Of a stretch of DNA of 64,000 nt, positions 9,761 to 18,968 are shown piece by piece. The position numbers were made by a program, and so were the translations under genes. Location of the stretch: assembly GCF_003258595.1 (NCBI RefSeq), contig NZ_QHHQ01000001.1, positions 1,054,001 through 1,118,000 of the forward strand, written 5' to 3'. Each line of letters opens with the position of its first letter. Position 1 is the stretch's first letter. The notes below the pieces were generated by a model that did no database searches, was not told the origin of the DNA, and saw only the letters and a program-made list of their open reading frames with translations. The DNA comes from Acuticoccus sediminis. GTDB taxonomy: Bacteria; Pseudomonadota; Alphaproteobacteria; Rhizobiales; Amorphaceae.

Positions 9761-9978
9761 CGGAGCCTCTCGCGTGGCGCGTCGCTCATTCCACCTCCGT
9801 TCCACGAATCGGGTCTGAGGGTAGCGCCATACGATAGCGAGCGAAATGCAAACAGGGTGTCACCTCCGCGCACGCCCACAGGCCGCGCCGGACCGCCGCA
9901 GATTTGCGGGCGATGACGCGTGAAACGCGAGGCGATAGGGCTTACATTCCGGGGACAGCCCGCCGTCAGGAGCCTTCC

Positions 9979-11316
9979 ATGTCCTCGCCCAACGTCTTTC
10001 AGCGCGCGTCCGCCGCGGATCTTCCGGTTGCGGTCAAGGGGGACGGCATCGCCATCCTGACCGCCGACGGACGGCGCATCATCGACGCGTGCGGCGGCGC
10101 GGCCGTCTCCTGTCTCGGCCATTCCGACCGCGCCGTGACCGACGCGATCAAGGCCCAGCTCGACCAGCTTCCCTACGCGCACACCGGCTTCTTCACCTCC
10201 GAGCCTGCCGAGCGGCTCGCCGCCATGCTGGTGGAGCGGGCGCCGGAGGGGATCGGCCGGGTCTATTTCGTCTCCGGAGGGTCGGAGGCGGCGGAGGCGT
10301 CGATCAAGCTCGTCCGGCAGTATTTCCTGGAGAAGGGCGAGGACCGGTACCGCATCATCGCCCGCCGCCAGAGCTACCACGGCAACACGCTGGGTGCCCT
10401 CGCCGCCGGCGGCAACGAGTGGCGCCGGCGCCAGTTCGCCCCGCTCCTGACCGAGGCGACGAGCCACATCGCGCCCTGCCACTACTGGCGCTTCGCCGAG
10501 CCGGGCGAGAGCCCGGAGGACTACGGCCGGCGCGTCGCGGACGAGCTCGAGGCCGAGATCCTGCGCGTCGGCCCGGAGACCGTGGCCGCCTTCATGGCCG
10601 AGCCGGTCGTCGGCGCCACCATGGGCGCGGTGCCGGCCGTACCGGGCTACTTCGCGTGCATCCGCGAGATCTGCGACAAATACGGCGTTCTCCTCATCCT
10701 CGACGAGGTCATGTGCGGCATGGGCCGGACGGGGCATCTCTTCGCCTGCGAGGCGGACGGGGTGCGGCCGGACATCGTCCTGATCGCCAAGGGCCTCGGC
10801 GCGGGCTATCAGCCGATCGGCGCCATGCTGGTGAACGAGACGATCCACCAGGCGATCGCCACCGGATCCGGCGCCTTCCAGCATGGCCACACCTACATGG
10901 GCCACCCGACGGCCTGCGCCGCCGGCGTCGCCGTCCTGACCGCGATGGAGGAGCGGGACCTTCTCGCCAACGTCAACGCGATGGGCGAGCGGCTGCGCTC
11001 CGGCCTCGAGGCGCGGCTCGGCCAGCACCCGAACGTCGGCGACATCCGCGGGCGCGGCCTCTTCCTCGGCATCGAGCTGGTGGCGGACCGCGACACCAGG
11101 GCGGTGCTCGACCCGAAGGCGAAGACGCACGCGAGGATCAAGTCCGCGGCGTTTGCGCGGGACGTGATGTGCTACCCTATGGGCGGCACCATCGACGGCG
11201 TCCACGGCGACCATGTCCTCCTGGCGCCCCCGTTCATCGTGACGCCCGGGGACGTCGACGAGATCGCCGACCGGATCGCGGCGGCGGTCAACGACGTGCT
11301 GCCGGCGGCCGCCTGA
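9979..11316 (+). CDS. Class III (omega-type) PLP aminotransferase
   Basis: A 445-residue fold-type I aminotransferase of the acetylornithine/GABA/beta-alanine-pyruvate type. Seen: the PLP phosphate-binding region SGGSEAAEASIKLVRQY, LILDEVMCGMGRTG containing the cofactor Asp, and IAKGLGAGYQP with the Schiff-base Lys271. The C-terminal half holds QHGHTYMGHP and the RGRGLFLGIEL motif. The ATG at 9979 has AGGAG six bases upstream; a longer frame from 9904 has no such site. It precedes pxpABC by about 125 bases on the same strand, so it may act on an amino acid related to 5-oxoproline metabolism, but the substrate is not readable from the sequence. Confidence 0.88.
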   Translation: MSSPNVFQRASAADLPVAVKGDGIAILTADGRRIIDACGGAAVSCLGHSDRAVTDAIKAQLDQLPYAHTGFFTSEPAERLAAMLVERAPEGIGRVYFVSGGSEAAEASIKLVRQYFLEKGEDRYRIIARRQSYHGNTLGALAAGGNEWRRRQFAPLLTEATSHIAPCHYWRFAEPGESPEDYGRRVADELEAEILRVGPETVAAFMAEPVVGATMGAVPAVPGYFACIREICDKYGVLLILDEVMCGMGRTGHLFACEADGVRPDIVLIAKGLGAGYQPIGAMLVNETIHQAIATGSGAFQHGHTYMGHPTACAAGVAVLTAMEERDLLANVNAMGERLRSGLEARLGQHPNVGDIRGRGLFLGIELVADRDTRAVLDPKAKTHARIKSAAFARDVMCYPMGGTIDGVHGDHVLLAPPFIVTPGDVDEIADRIAAAVNDVLPAAA

Positions 11317-11441
11317 CGGGCGCGGCGATCCGGGCGGTCGGGCGCCGCCGCGAAAGCTGGGTACACGCATGACTGCCCAAACCGGCGACGCCTTTCCGCA
11401 TGGCGCCGATCCTGCTTGATTGGGCGCGGACGGAGGACGGC

Positions 11442-12203
11442 ATGACGACGATCGATCTCAATTCGGACTGCGGCGAGAGCTACGGCCCCTGGCGCATGGG
11501 GGATGACGCTGCGATCCTCAAGATCGTGACCACCGCGAACATCGCCTGCGGCTTCCACGCCGGCGACCCGGACACGATGGTCGAGACCCTGAGGCTCGCG
11601 AAGGAGAGCAGGGTTTCGGTCGGCGCCCACCCCGGCTTCGACGACAAGCCCGGGTTCGGCCGCCGCATCCTGCCGATGGCGCCCGAGGCGATGACCCGCA
11701 TGGTCGCCTACCAGATCGGCGCCTTCATGGGCATGGCCGCCCTCGTCGGCGTGCCGGTGACGCACGTGAAGGCCCACGGCGCGCTCTCCAACTTCGCCTG
11801 CGTGAACCGCCCGGCCGCCGACGCCATCGTCGCGGCCGTCAAGGCGGTCGACCCGTCGACCACCCTCCTCGCGGTCGCCACCACCGAGCTGGAGCGTGCC
11901 GCCCTCGACGCGGGCCTCAACGTCGCGTCCGAGATCTTCGCCGACCGCACCTACGAGCCGGATGGCCAGCTGATGTCCCGCGCCAAGCCGGGGTCGATCA
12001 TCCACGAGGCCGACGTCGCCGCCGCCCACACGGTGGAAATGGTGAAGGCCAGGGCCGTGATCGCCCACGACGGCACCAGGGTCGCGACGCCGATCCACTC
12101 GATCTGCGTCCACGGCGACAACCCGCATGCGGTCGGCGTCGCCGCGGCGGTGCGCAAGGCGCTCGAGGCGTCCGGCGTCACCGTCGCCCCCTTCGCGCGA
12201 TGA
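11442..12203 (+). CDS. pxpA: 5-oxoprolinase subunit A (LamB/YcsF family)
   Basis: PxpA, 253 residues. With PxpB and PxpC it makes the ATP-dependent bacterial 5-oxoprolinase, which opens pyroglutamate to glutamate. Seen: DLNSDCGESYGPW at the N-terminus, NIACGFHAGDP, VGAHPGFDD and HVKAHGALSN, all family hallmarks with metal-binding residues. The ATG at 11442 has GGAGG seven bases upstream. First gene of the compact pxpABC operon. Confidence 0.95.
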   Translation: MTTIDLNSDCGESYGPWRMGDDAAILKIVTTANIACGFHAGDPDTMVETLRLAKESRVSVGAHPGFDDKPGFGRRILPMAPEAMTRMVAYQIGAFMGMAALVGVPVTHVKAHGALSNFACVNRPAADAIVAAVKAVDPSTTLLAVATTELERAALDAGLNVASEIFADRTYEPDGQLMSRAKPGSIIHEADVAAAHTVEMVKARAVIAHDGTRVATPIHSICVHGDNPHAVGVAAAVRKALEASGVTVAPFAR

Positions 12204-12216
12204 CGCGGAGCCGCTG

Positions 12217-12921
12217 ATGGCCTGGCTCGACGGTGCCACGCTCCGCCCCAGCGGCGAGGCGGCTTTCGTGATCGAGTACGGCGAGGAGATCGACCAGACC
12301 GTGGGCCAGCGAGTCGCCGGCCTCTACGCCGCGATCTCCGCCGCCGCGCCCGAGGGCTTCGTCGAGGCGGTGCCGACCTTCCGCTCGCTCCTCGTCCTGT
12401 TCGATCCGGACGTCACCTCGAAGGACGCGATCCTCGCGGCCCTGCCCGAGGAGTCGGCCGACGCGGCGGCGGCGACCACCGAGTGGATCGTCCCCGCCTG
12501 CTTCGACGCCGACGTCGCCGAGGACCTCGAGGAGGCGGCCCGCAACCTCGACCTGCCGCCCGACACGGTGCGCGAGAGGCTCGCCGCGAGCCACTATCAG
12601 ATCGGCATGTACGGCTTCGCGCCGGGCTACGCCTACATGTCCGGCATCGACCAGTCGCTGACCCTGCCGCGCCGGCAGAAGCCGCGCCCGCCGATCCCCG
12701 CAGGCAGCATCATCATGGCCGCCGGAATGGCCGTCCTCTGCTCGGTCTCGATGCCGACGGGCTGGTACGTCGTCGGCCGCACGGCGCTGACGCTCTTCGA
12801 CCCGGACCGGGACCCGATGGTGCCCTTCGCCGTCGGCGACAGGCTGACGTTCGAGCCCGTCTCGCGCGAGGAGCTGGAGCGGCTCGCACGCGAGGGCAAC
12901 GGCCTCAGGAGGGCATCGTGA
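12217..12921 (+). CDS. pxpB: 5-oxoprolinase subunit B (allophanate hydrolase subunit 1 family)
   Basis: PxpB, 234 residues, KipI-like. Seen: YGFAPGYAYMSG followed by LPRRQKPRPPIPAGSI, which are diagnostic of the family, and the C-terminal GWYVVGRT segment. The ATG at 12217 lies 13 bases after the pxpA stop behind GCGGAG. The stop TGA overlaps the GTG start of pxpC, so the B and C subunits are translationally coupled, as fits a 1:1 complex. Confidence 0.94.
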   Translation: MAWLDGATLRPSGEAAFVIEYGEEIDQTVGQRVAGLYAAISAAAPEGFVEAVPTFRSLLVLFDPDVTSKDAILAALPEESADAAAATTEWIVPACFDADVAEDLEEAARNLDLPPDTVRERLAASHYQIGMYGFAPGYAYMSGIDQSLTLPRRQKPRPPIPAGSIIMAAGMAVLCSVSMPTGWYVVGRTALTLFDPDRDPMVPFAVGDRLTFEPVSREELERLAREGNGLRRAS

Positions 12922-13898
12922 GCGGCGCCCGGATCCGGGTCGTCGACCCCAACCCGCTGATCACCGTGCAGGACGCCGGGCGCCGCGGCGCGATGCGCTT
13001 CGGGGTCTCCGAATCCGGTCCGATGGACTGGGTGCGCTACCGGCTCGCCGGGCGTCTCGTCGAGGCTCCGGCGGCGATCGAGGTGGGCCTCGGCGGCGCC
13101 CGCATCGCGGCCGAGGGGACGGTCCGCGTCGCCGTCACCGGGCCGGGATTCACCGTCAAGGTCGGCGAGACGACGCTGACGCCCCCCGCGCGCCTGACGA
13201 TCCCGGACGGCGAGGTCATGACGATCACACCGGGCCGCACGGGGATGTGGGCCTACGTCACGGTGGAGGGGATCGACTTCGGCCCGCCAGTCCTGGGGTC
13301 CTACGCCACCAACGCCCGCACGGGCTTCGGCAGGCGCGACCTCGCCGCCGGCTTCGCCTGCGCGGCGGTTAACGCGACGGCGCCCGAGCTCTTCGACGAT
13401 CCCTACGACGACACCGGCCCCGTCGCCGTCCTGCCCGGGCCGCAGCAGCACATGTTCCCGCCCGCGATCCGCGAGCGGTTCGCCTCCGAGCCGTTCCGCC
13501 TCTCCCCGGCCCTCGACCGCATGGGCTACACCCTCGAGGGGCCAAGGGTGGAGGCGATCAGCCACGACATCGTCTCGGACGGGATCGTCGAGGGTGCGAT
13601 GCAGGTGCCGGGGAACGGCCAGCCCATCGTCCAGCTGGCCGACCGCGCGCCGACCGGGGGCTACCCCAAGATCTGCGTCATCGCCGCGGCCGACCGGCCC
13701 CGCCTCGCGCAGCGCCGGCCGCACGAAGAGGTCCGCTTCCGCTGGATCGACATCGAGGAAGCCGGCCGCCGGCGCCGCGCCCTCATGGACGCCATCGCAC
13801 ACCCGGCGCCCCGGATCCGCCGGGAGTTCGATCCCGAGATCCTCGCCCGGGTCAACCTCGTCGGCGGCGTCTGGGGCCACCCGGAGCACACCGGCTAG
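12918..13898 (+). CDS. pxpC: 5-oxoprolinase subunit C (biotin-dependent carboxyltransferase / KipA family)
   Basis: PxpC, 326 residues, KipA-like third subunit of 5-oxoprolinase. Seen: NPLITVQDAGRRG near the N-terminus, FGVSESGPMDW, the DRMGYTLEG segment and the GNGQPIVQLADRAPTGGYPK block, all typical. The GTG at 12918 overlaps the pxpB stop (GTGA) and is preceded by AGGAGG, a strong ribosome site. Last gene of the operon; a large palindrome follows about 100 bases downstream. Confidence 0.94.
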   Translation: MSGARIRVVDPNPLITVQDAGRRGAMRFGVSESGPMDWVRYRLAGRLVEAPAAIEVGLGGARIAAEGTVRVAVTGPGFTVKVGETTLTPPARLTIPDGEVMTITPGRTGMWAYVTVEGIDFGPPVLGSYATNARTGFGRRDLAAGFACAAVNATAPELFDDPYDDTGPVAVLPGPQQHMFPPAIRERFASEPFRLSPALDRMGYTLEGPRVEAISHDIVSDGIVEGAMQVPGNGQPIVQLADRAPTGGYPKICVIAAADRPRLAQRRPHEEVRFRWIDIEEAGRRRRALMDAIAHPAPRIRREFDPEILARVNLVGGVWGHPEHTG

Positions 13899-14000
13899 AA
13901 GGCAGGCCGGATCGCGTCCCGTTCGGCCCGCGACAGATCGGGAGCCGATCCGCAGGACGCGGCGCGGCAGGGGGCTCGGGCTTCACCAAGGAACAGGGGC

Positions 14001-14160
14001 GGGTGCCTGTCCCCCGGAGCCAGCCGTCGCTGAAGAAGCCCTGAGCCGTGCGGCGGGCGCGTCAAGGGTCCGCTTCGCCCGGCTGCGCCGGCCCTTGACG
14101 CGCCCGCCGCCCGTCTCCTTTCGGGCTTCAGCGACGGCTGGCTCCGAGGAACAGGCACCC
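14001..14160. repeat. 160-bp palindromic intergenic element
   Basis: The two ends are inverted copies. The first 35 bases and the reverse complement of the last 35 agree at 33 positions. Inside, a second block of about 19 bases (GCGGCGGGCGCGTCAAGGG) is also inverted, and the centre carries a small hairpin CCGGC-TGC-GCCGG. It fills most of the 321-base gap between the convergent ends of pxpC and the glycosyltransferase gene. No gene is visible in this gap and no T-tract follows the stem, so it is not a simple terminator. Large palindromes of this kind (RIME elements of rhizobia, for example) are usually dispersed repeats; I found no second copy in this window. Confidence 0.75.
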
Positions 14161-14219
14161 GGGATCCGCCGCGCCTGTGGCGGGGGCGGGGGACCGCCGT
14201 GCCGCCAGGGGTCCGCGGC

Positions 14220-16262
14220 TCAGTGGTGGGCGGCGACGCGGCGGGGGCGGGCGGCGACGCCGTGCGTCGTCTTGCGCCAGTGGTGCGGCTTGCGCACGAT
14301 GTCATGGATCGCGATCGATACGGCGATCCCCATCAGGATCCAGTAGACCGGGAACCAGGCGACGGCCCACGGGCTGATCGCCCCGCTGCGGCGCCGCCGG
14401 ATGCTCTTCACGCCGAGGATGAAGCTCGTCCCGTAGCCGACGATGACCGCGAGCGTCTGCAGGCCGCCGAGCCAGATCGAATCGCCGAACAGGACCGCCT
14501 CGCCGAGCGCCAGCAGCACGAGCTGGACGAGGAAGGCGCAGTGCGCGATCGCCGCCGTCAGCGCGCCCAGGACGAAGACGTGGAAGACCACCGTGTCGGC
14601 GGGGCCGGCCTCGCGCAGGAGGGCGAGGGGCTGGCGGTTGTGGACCAGCCACGTCTGGATGAAGCCCTTGAACCAGCGGGAGCGCTGCTTCAGCCAGGCG
14701 TCGACCGAGACGGGCGCTTCCTCCCACGTGTGCGAGTCGATCATCGCGATGCGGTAGCCCTTGCGGCATAGGCGGACCGCGAGGTCGGCGTCCTCGGTGA
14801 CGTTGTAGGGGTCCCAGCCGCCCGCCTCGACGAGGGCGTCGGCGCGGAAGTGGTTGGACGTGCCGCCGAGGAGCAGCAGGCGCCTGCGCGCCGCGACCAT
14901 CGGCAGGATATGGTCGAAGAGGCACGCGTACTCGATCGCGAACATCGTCGTCAGCCAGTTGTCGCTGAGATGGTCGATGGTGAGGTGGGCCTGGACCGCG
15001 GCGAGTTCGCGCGACGCCGCGGCGAAGGTCTCGGCGGCGATGCGCAGCTGCTTCGGGTCGGGCCGGTCCTCCGCGTCGAAGATGGTGACGATGCTGCCGC
15101 GCGCCTGCCTGAGGCCGACGTTCAGCGCCCGCGGCTTGGTCCGCGGCAATCCGGCGGGGACGATCGTGAGGCGGCACTTCAGCTCCGTCGCCTCGCGCAG
15201 GACGGCGCCCTGGGTGATCGCGTCGTCGGCCTCGACCAGGAACTGGATGTCCAGCTTGTCCGGCGGGTAGTCGAGCCGCGTCAGCGCGGCGACGAGGTGC
15301 TTCAGGCCCTCGTCCTCTTTGTAGAGGGGGATGAGGATCGAGTACTCGGGGAGCTCCGACGCCTTGAGGCGACGGCGCGGCGGGGTCCCGTGCTCGTTCG
15401 GGGCGAGCGCCATCGCGCGGCTGACGGCGTAGCCGACGAGTATGGCGGTCATCGCGACCACCATCACGAGGAGGCTCGCGACCGGCTCGATCATCAGCGC
15501 GAGGAGGAGGACAGCCCCTGTGGCGCCGAGGGTGACGGACTGGCCCGGCGTCAGGACGCGGTCGGCGAGATCGCGTTCGGCGACGCCGTGCAGCGGGTCC
15601 AGACGGCCTTGGCAGACGACCGGGCCGTCCTCGCCCATCGCCTCCACAAGCGCCTGGGGCGGGATGATGGTGATCCGGTCGGCGAGTGCGGGCTTCGCGG
15701 CGACGAGCGCGCCGAGACGCGGCAGCCAGGCGGGGGAGGGCACGATGGCGACGACCGGCTTGTCGCCCCGGTAGCCGCGCACGACGACGCCGTCGTCCGA
15801 GGTGGTGACGGCCAGGCGCTGGTGCCGGGCGAGGGCGCGCAGGCCCGGACCGCGGTCGAACCCGCAGCCGAGCCAGCGCGCGAGGGCCGCGAAGTAGTCC
15901 ACGTCCCGGAAGGGCGGCGGGTTGGGCGAGAGGCCCCGGGCCGCGCGCCTGATGTCGGACGGGCGGCGGCCCGCGGCGGCGAAGGCGGCGTCGAGGCAGT
16001 CCTGCGGCTCGGCGGTGGCGACGATCGCGGCGATGTCGCGCAGCGGTGGGCGCCGGGCCGTCGGCGGGCGACGGTTCGCCGCGGCGAGGGCGAAGCAGGC
16101 CTCCCGCGCCGAGACGGGGCGCGTGCCGCTGACGCAGTGCTGGAAGGCGACGTGGAGGGGATCCATCTCCGGTGCGGCCGGGAAGGGGCGGGTGTCCGCC
16201 TTCGTCGCCCTTTGCCGGCGCTTGGATGCGTTCCGGGGCGAGAGGTCGCGCGTTGCGGGCAC
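14220..16262 (-). CDS. Family 2 membrane glycosyltransferase (processive type)
   Basis: Up to 680 residues. The N-terminal third is a soluble region resembling the GSPII_E/MshEN-like domain found in some glycosyltransferases of this order. Two membrane helices follow (around residues 245-285), then a GT2 catalytic domain: YSILIPLYKED, FLVEADD, the DAEDRPDP metal site, and the QRSRWFKGF form of QxxRW typical of processive polysaccharide synthases. The C-terminus has about four more helices. The start is uncertain: ATG at 16262, or an internal ATG at 16166 giving 648 residues. Product unknown; an exopolysaccharide or beta-glucan is the usual guess. It stands alone, convergent with pxpC. Confidence 0.82.
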   Translation of the reverse strand: MPATRDLSPRNASKRRQRATKADTRPFPAAPEMDPLHVAFQHCVSGTRPVSAREACFALAAANRRPPTARRPPLRDIAAIVATAEPQDCLDAAFAAAGRRPSDIRRAARGLSPNPPPFRDVDYFAALARWLGCGFDRGPGLRALARHQRLAVTTSDDGVVVRGYRGDKPVVAIVPSPAWLPRLGALVAAKPALADRITIIPPQALVEAMGEDGPVVCQGRLDPLHGVAERDLADRVLTPGQSVTLGATGAVLLLALMIEPVASLLVMVVAMTAILVGYAVSRAMALAPNEHGTPPRRRLKASELPEYSILIPLYKEDEGLKHLVAALTRLDYPPDKLDIQFLVEADDAITQGAVLREATELKCRLTIVPAGLPRTKPRALNVGLRQARGSIVTIFDAEDRPDPKQLRIAAETFAAASRELAAVQAHLTIDHLSDNWLTTMFAIEYACLFDHILPMVAARRRLLLLGGTSNHFRADALVEAGGWDPYNVTEDADLAVRLCRKGYRIAMIDSHTWEEAPVSVDAWLKQRSRWFKGFIQTWLVHNRQPLALLREAGPADTVVFHVFVLGALTAAIAHCAFLVQLVLLALGEAVLFGDSIWLGGLQTLAVIVGYGTSFILGVKSIRRRRSGAISPWAVAWFPVYWILMGIAVSIAIHDIVRKPHHWRKTTHGVAARPRRVAAHH

Positions 16263-16339
16263 TGGGGCGATCCCTCGTGGTGGATCGGCCCAGTTAATCC
16301 CGTTTAGATTGCAAATTCAATACTCGCTCGCGTAAGTTG

Positions 16340-17770
16340 CTATCGTTCGTCGCGGGAGCGGATGAACGCGAGCTGCAGGACGTTGGTCACGCCCGGGGTG
16401 TCGAGCGGGACGCCAGCCACTGCGAGCAGGCGGTCGCCGGTCCGGCCGAGGCCGGCGTCGACGACGCGCACGCCCGCGTCGGCGATGAAGTCCTCGAGAT
16501 CGTCGCTCGGCGTCGTCGTCATGCTGGTCACGCCCCAGACGATGCCGAGCCGCCGCGCCGTCTCGACGCGCGGGCAGAGGGCGAAGATCTGCGCCGTCGG
16601 CCGCTCGCGGGCGACACGCAGCACGGTCGAGCCGGACGACGTGTAGCAGGCGATGACGTTGATGCTCAGCGTCTCGGCGATCTGCCGGGCGGCGGCGGCG
16701 AGGGCGTCGGCGCCGGTGGCGTCGGGCTCGTACCGCTGGGCCTTGAGGATCGACCGGTAGGTCTCGTCCGCCTCGACCGAGCGGGCGACGCGGTCCATCG
16801 TCGCGACGGCCTCCACCGGGTACTGCCCGGCGGCCGACTCGGCGGAGAGCATCACGGCGTCGACGCCTTCGTAGACGGCGGTGGCGACGTCCGACACCTC
16901 GGCCCGGGTAGGCACGGGGGCGGTGATCATGCTCTCCAGCATCTGGGTCGCGACGACGACCGGCTTGCCGGCGCGCCGGGCGGCACGGGTGATGCGCTTC
17001 TGCAGGCTTGGAACGTCCTGCAGCGGCATCTCCACGCCGAGGTCGCCGCGGGCCACCATCAGCGCGTCGGACAGCTCGATGATGTCGTCGAGCCGCTCGA
17101 TCGCCTGGGGCTTCTCGATCTTGGCGAGGATGCCGGCGCGGCCGCGGGCGACCTTGCGCGCCTCGGCGAGGTCCTCCGGCCGCTGGATGAAGGAGAGGGC
17201 GATCCAGTCGACGTCGGCGTCGAGCACGGCGTCGAGGTCGGCACGGTCCTTCGGCGTCAGCGCCCCGACCGGGATCAGCGTGTCGGGACAGCTCACGCCC
17301 TTGCGGTCGGAGAGCTTGCCGCCGACGGTGACGACGGTGACCGCCTTCGTCGGCGTCGACTCGGTGACCTTGAGGGCCACCTTGCCGTCGTCGAGGAGGA
17401 GGCGGTGCCCCGGCTCGAGGGCGCGCAGGATCTCCGGATGCGGGAGCTGCACCCGGTTCTGGTCGCCGGGAGCGGAGTCCGCGTCGAGCGTGAAGGTGTC
17501 CCCGTCGGCCAGCATGATCGGCCCGTCGGCGAACTTGCCGACGCGCAGCTTCGGGCCCTGGAGGTCTGCGAGGATCGTGATCGGTGAGCCGGCGTCCTTT
17601 TCGACCGCCCGGATGCGCGACACCAGGGTCCGCATCAGGCCGTGGTCGGCGTGGCTCATGTTGATCCGGAAGACGTCCGCTCCGGCGCGGTGCAGTTCGG
17701 CGATCTGAGCTTGCTCAGACGATGCCGGCCCCAACGTCGCGACGACGCGGACTCGCCGCGCCCGTATCAT
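16340..17770 (-). CDS. pyk: Pyruvate kinase
   Basis: A 476-residue pyruvate kinase, the ATP-forming last step of glycolysis. Seen: ATLGPAS at the N-terminus, FRINMSHA, DLQGPKLRVG, LAKIEKPQAIERLDDI with the catalytic Lys, ARGDLGVE, and ATQMLESMI followed by PTRAEVSDVA. The C-terminal allosteric domain is present (YTSSGSTVLRVARERP). The ATG at 17770 overlaps the stop of the upstream DUF1036 gene (ATGA), so it was preferred over an ATG 48 bases further upstream. Confidence 0.96.
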   Translation of the reverse strand: MIRARRVRVVATLGPASSEQAQIAELHRAGADVFRINMSHADHGLMRTLVSRIRAVEKDAGSPITILADLQGPKLRVGKFADGPIMLADGDTFTLDADSAPGDQNRVQLPHPEILRALEPGHRLLLDDGKVALKVTESTPTKAVTVVTVGGKLSDRKGVSCPDTLIPVGALTPKDRADLDAVLDADVDWIALSFIQRPEDLAEARKVARGRAGILAKIEKPQAIERLDDIIELSDALMVARGDLGVEMPLQDVPSLQKRITRAARRAGKPVVVATQMLESMITAPVPTRAEVSDVATAVYEGVDAVMLSAESAAGQYPVEAVATMDRVARSVEADETYRSILKAQRYEPDATGADALAAAARQIAETLSINVIACYTSSGSTVLRVARERPTAQIFALCPRVETARRLGIVWGVTSMTTTPSDDLEDFIADAGVRVVDAGLGRTGDRLLAVAGVPLDTPGVTNVLQLAFIRSRDER

Positions 17771-18225
17771 TGTCCGCCGATGCCGGCTTTCGGTCGTTCG
17801 GTGAGCTGAACCGTCCACGACAGTCGGTCGCCCGTGTCCACCTCGACGAAGCCCCGCCGCTCATAGCCGCGGGCGACGCAGTTGTTGGTGCCTTGAATGG
17901 TGAACTCTTTGTCGGATGTGCACATGAAAGCGGTGCCTCCCCACGCGCCGCCCTCCTCATAGTCGAGGGCGTAGAGGTAGTAGTACCTGGAGGGGAGGGG
18001 GCCGTCGACCACGACCTGGCAGGACTCAGCGTCGAGGTTCCACCAACCTTCGCTGACCCATTCTTCATTGTTGCGATAGCCAATCGCAATGCCCACTTGG
18101 ACAGGAGTTTTATTGCAGAGGCGAAGTTCTGCAGAGGCGTCAGTCGTGCCGGAGAAGATGGCCGCGAAAGTCACAAGAAGGAGGACGAGCGGGCCCGTCA
18201 GTACGCGGCGGGGGAGTCGGAACAT
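17767..18225 (-). CDS. DUF1036 secreted protein
   Basis: A 152-residue exported protein with a signal peptide (about residues 1-32, ending at ASA). The mature part begins ELRLCNKTPVQVGIAIGY and contains WNLDAESC and YYYLYALDYEEGG, the DUF1036 pattern, with four mature cysteines that could form disulfides. Its function is unknown. The stop codon overlaps the pyruvate kinase start by four bases. The DUF1036-pyk pairing is, from memory, recurrent in Rhizobiales, though an exported protein and a cytosolic glycolytic enzyme have no obvious common task. Confidence 0.88.
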   Translation of the reverse strand: MFRLPRRVLTGPLVLLLVTFAAIFSGTTDASAELRLCNKTPVQVGIAIGYRNNEEWVSEGWWNLDAESCQVVVDGPLPSRYYYLYALDYEEGGAWGGTAFMCTSDKEFTIQGTNNCVARGYERRGFVEVDTGDRLSWTVQLTERPKAGIGGQ

Positions 18226-18968
18226 CTGCAGCGAGCCGTCCTATTTTTCGTTCATCATAAACTGGTTCGCGGCGCGTGACCGCGGTGTTCATGCGAGCTT
18301 GCTCGCGCCTTGTCAATCGCAGGGGCCGAGCGCCAACGCTGGTACCGCAAGCGTTTAGGCATGCGGGTGACGCACTTCGAATCGACCCGGCCACTGAATG
18401 GTACTCGTAGATAGGGCATCAGGCTTTCGTGGAGCTGTTATTTCCACAGGGTTCTCTCATTATCCTTGACACTTGATTATCGGTCACAGTGCAAGTGATT
18501 TCTCTAACGGGGCGCGAAAGAAGCGGATCGTTCGCATTGTGTCCTCGATAAGGCCGCAAGATTGGCGGGAAACATTAGAGAACTACACTGATCCGATTCG
18601 GTTAAGGGGCCCCGGGCGACGTGGAATGGCGTCAGATATTTTCGTCCGGCGCGCATTTTTATGTCCCGCTGTACCATCTTTGCACCGCTGTGAAACCCTC
18701 CCCTGGCACGAATGTCGAGACCTCGCCCCGACAGTTAAGCAGGTCTGCAATGCAATTTGACCGCTTGCAAAGGCGATCTAGCGCTCTCGCCGGGCGTGGC
18801 GACCCGTCGGGGCCGACCCATAACGCGGAGCGAAAGGCAACGCCGTTAAGCGTTCGGAAACCGTCGCACGAAGAATTGGGCGGACATCGGGGATGAATGG
18901 GCTCGCGCGATTGATCGCCGGGCGCAGACGTCGAAACTCGAACCGTCAAATTCAGTGGAGATGGACCT
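18226..18968. other. AT-richer gene-free stretch upstream of gapR
   Basis: About 740 bases with no convincing gene, between the divergent DUF1036 and gapR starts. Base composition drops to roughly 50-55% GC over about 18,400-18,780, against about 70% elsewhere. Two open frames of 91 and 95 codons lack recognisable protein character. It must hold the promoters of both flanking genes. GANTC sites occur, for example at 18595-18599. A GTGGAG ribosome site sits at 18955-18960 in front of gapR. I see no tRNA or recognisable ncRNA. Confidence 0.6.

Noticed and set aside
16291-16310. TTAA-N7 element resembling a CtrA box upstream of the glycosyltransferase
   Set aside because: The second half-site is TAGA, too far from TTAA to support.
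18466-18471. TTGACA, a perfect -35-like hexamer
   Set aside because: No acceptable -10 hexamer 16-18 bases downstream on the plus strand; may be chance.
18473-18760. 95-codon open frame in the AT-richer region before gapR
   Set aside because: No recognisable protein character or ribosome site; overlapped by another equally poor frame.
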